DNA of 64,000 nucleotides from assembly GCF_011397635.1 (NCBI RefSeq), contig NC_064760.1, forward strand, positions 29,504,856 through 29,568,855. Reading direction: 5' to 3'. How positions within the stretch are numbered: position 1 is the first letter of the stretch; the number at the start of each line of letters is the position of its first letter. The notes under the pieces were generated by a model. It saw only the letters and a list, made by a program, of their open reading frames with translations, was not told the DNA's origin and ran no database searches. Source of the DNA: Epinephelus fuscoguttatus (lineage: Eukaryota > Chordata > Actinopteri > Perciformes > Serranidae). Below are positions 63,471 through 64,000 of the stretch, in pieces. The translations under genes were made by a program, and so were the position numbers.

Positions 63471-64000
63471 ACGTTTCACTGCATACAACTAAAACCGCTA
63501 ACTAAAACTAAGACGGCTAACTGGCATGCATGTTCTGCACCTGCGTGACAGGAAATAACTCTCCATACCAACAGGTGGCGGTAGTCTATATTCATCATTC
63601 AAAAAAGGGAAACCGAAGACTGACATCACGTAGTCAAGAAGCTTGACATCAAGTCAAGCTAGTTAGCCCTTAAGCACTACAACAAAACAACCCACTGTTA
63701 AAATAACAAAGGATATTTACCATGTGCTAGCGAACAATAACAACCCATTATGAACCATTTCTGCTGAAGAGCTAATTGGCTAAAAAAATGATCTTACCCA
63801 ACATTTGTTAACATCTCTCGCCCTCTTGACTCTAGCTGTTAATTTGCCTTCCTCAATTCTGTTTCTGTTCTCATGCATTGAGCTGAGCTGCTGCTCTGAC
63901 ACAAATTTAACATGCTGAATCTGCAGCCGACAAGTGCTGACTTGTGCTAACAGTAAACACAAGCTGACCATTGGCTTGGTGTGTCAGAGACATATTCAAG
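63471..64000. other. Right-edge non-coding DNA
   Basis: No gene recognised. It includes CCAACAGGTGGCGGTAGTCT followed by AAAAGGGAAACCGAAGACTG, a motif pair also seen in other fish genomes near dispersed repeats, as I recall it. Confidence 0.35.

Overview
This window is nuclear DNA from a bony fish, most likely a spiny-rayed (percomorph) teleost. The genes are split by many short GT-AG introns. The proteins read from the exons are vertebrate-type. The non-coding DNA is AT-rich and full of teleost-style short DNA transposons (hAT-like and other inverted-repeat elements) and CA microsatellites. No bacterial, viral or organellar genes were seen.

Layout. 1-9.7 kb: the 5' part of a minus-strand PDZ-LIM gene, best called pdlim7. 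Only its first coding exon (7035-7130) is inside the window; the rest is intron plus a possible leader exon at about 9.6 kb. 9.9-12.1 kb: repeat-bearing intergenic DNA. 12.25-16.15 kb: complete plus-strand clathrin light chain gene (cltb-like), including its 18-residue neuron-type cassette exon. 18.07-20.11 kb: complete minus-strand higd2a, two exons. 21.4-53.8 kb: complete minus-strand ankhd1, 39 coding exons joined here into a 2687-codon frame, with two ankyrin-repeat blocks and one KH domain. 56.6-62.5 kb: complete plus-strand hnrnph1-like gene, 10 coding exons and 407 residues. 62.5-64 kb: non-coding DNA with another dispersed repeat.

The genes do not form one pathway. They cover cytoskeletal scaffolding (pdlim7), clathrin-coated vesicles (cltb), respiratory-chain assembly (higd2a), ankyrin/KH scaffolding in RNA and signalling (ankhd1), and splicing (hnrnph1). 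Their human counterparts all lie on 5q31-q35, so this looks like a conserved, locally rearranged synteny block.

The most notable points are: a probable GC-AG first intron in cltb; a roughly 780-bp near-perfect inverted repeat just upstream of the cltb cassette exon; an unexplained 38-codon exon-like block on the strand opposite ankhd1; a cluster of hAT-type elements, one with a broken BED-finger-like remnant, in the 9-kb second intron of ankhd1; and an hnrnph1 that lacks the long glycine/tyrosine-rich segment of mammalian HNRNPH1. No convincing undescribed system was found. Exon boundaries were read by eye from splice signals, phase and family similarity, without transcript data.
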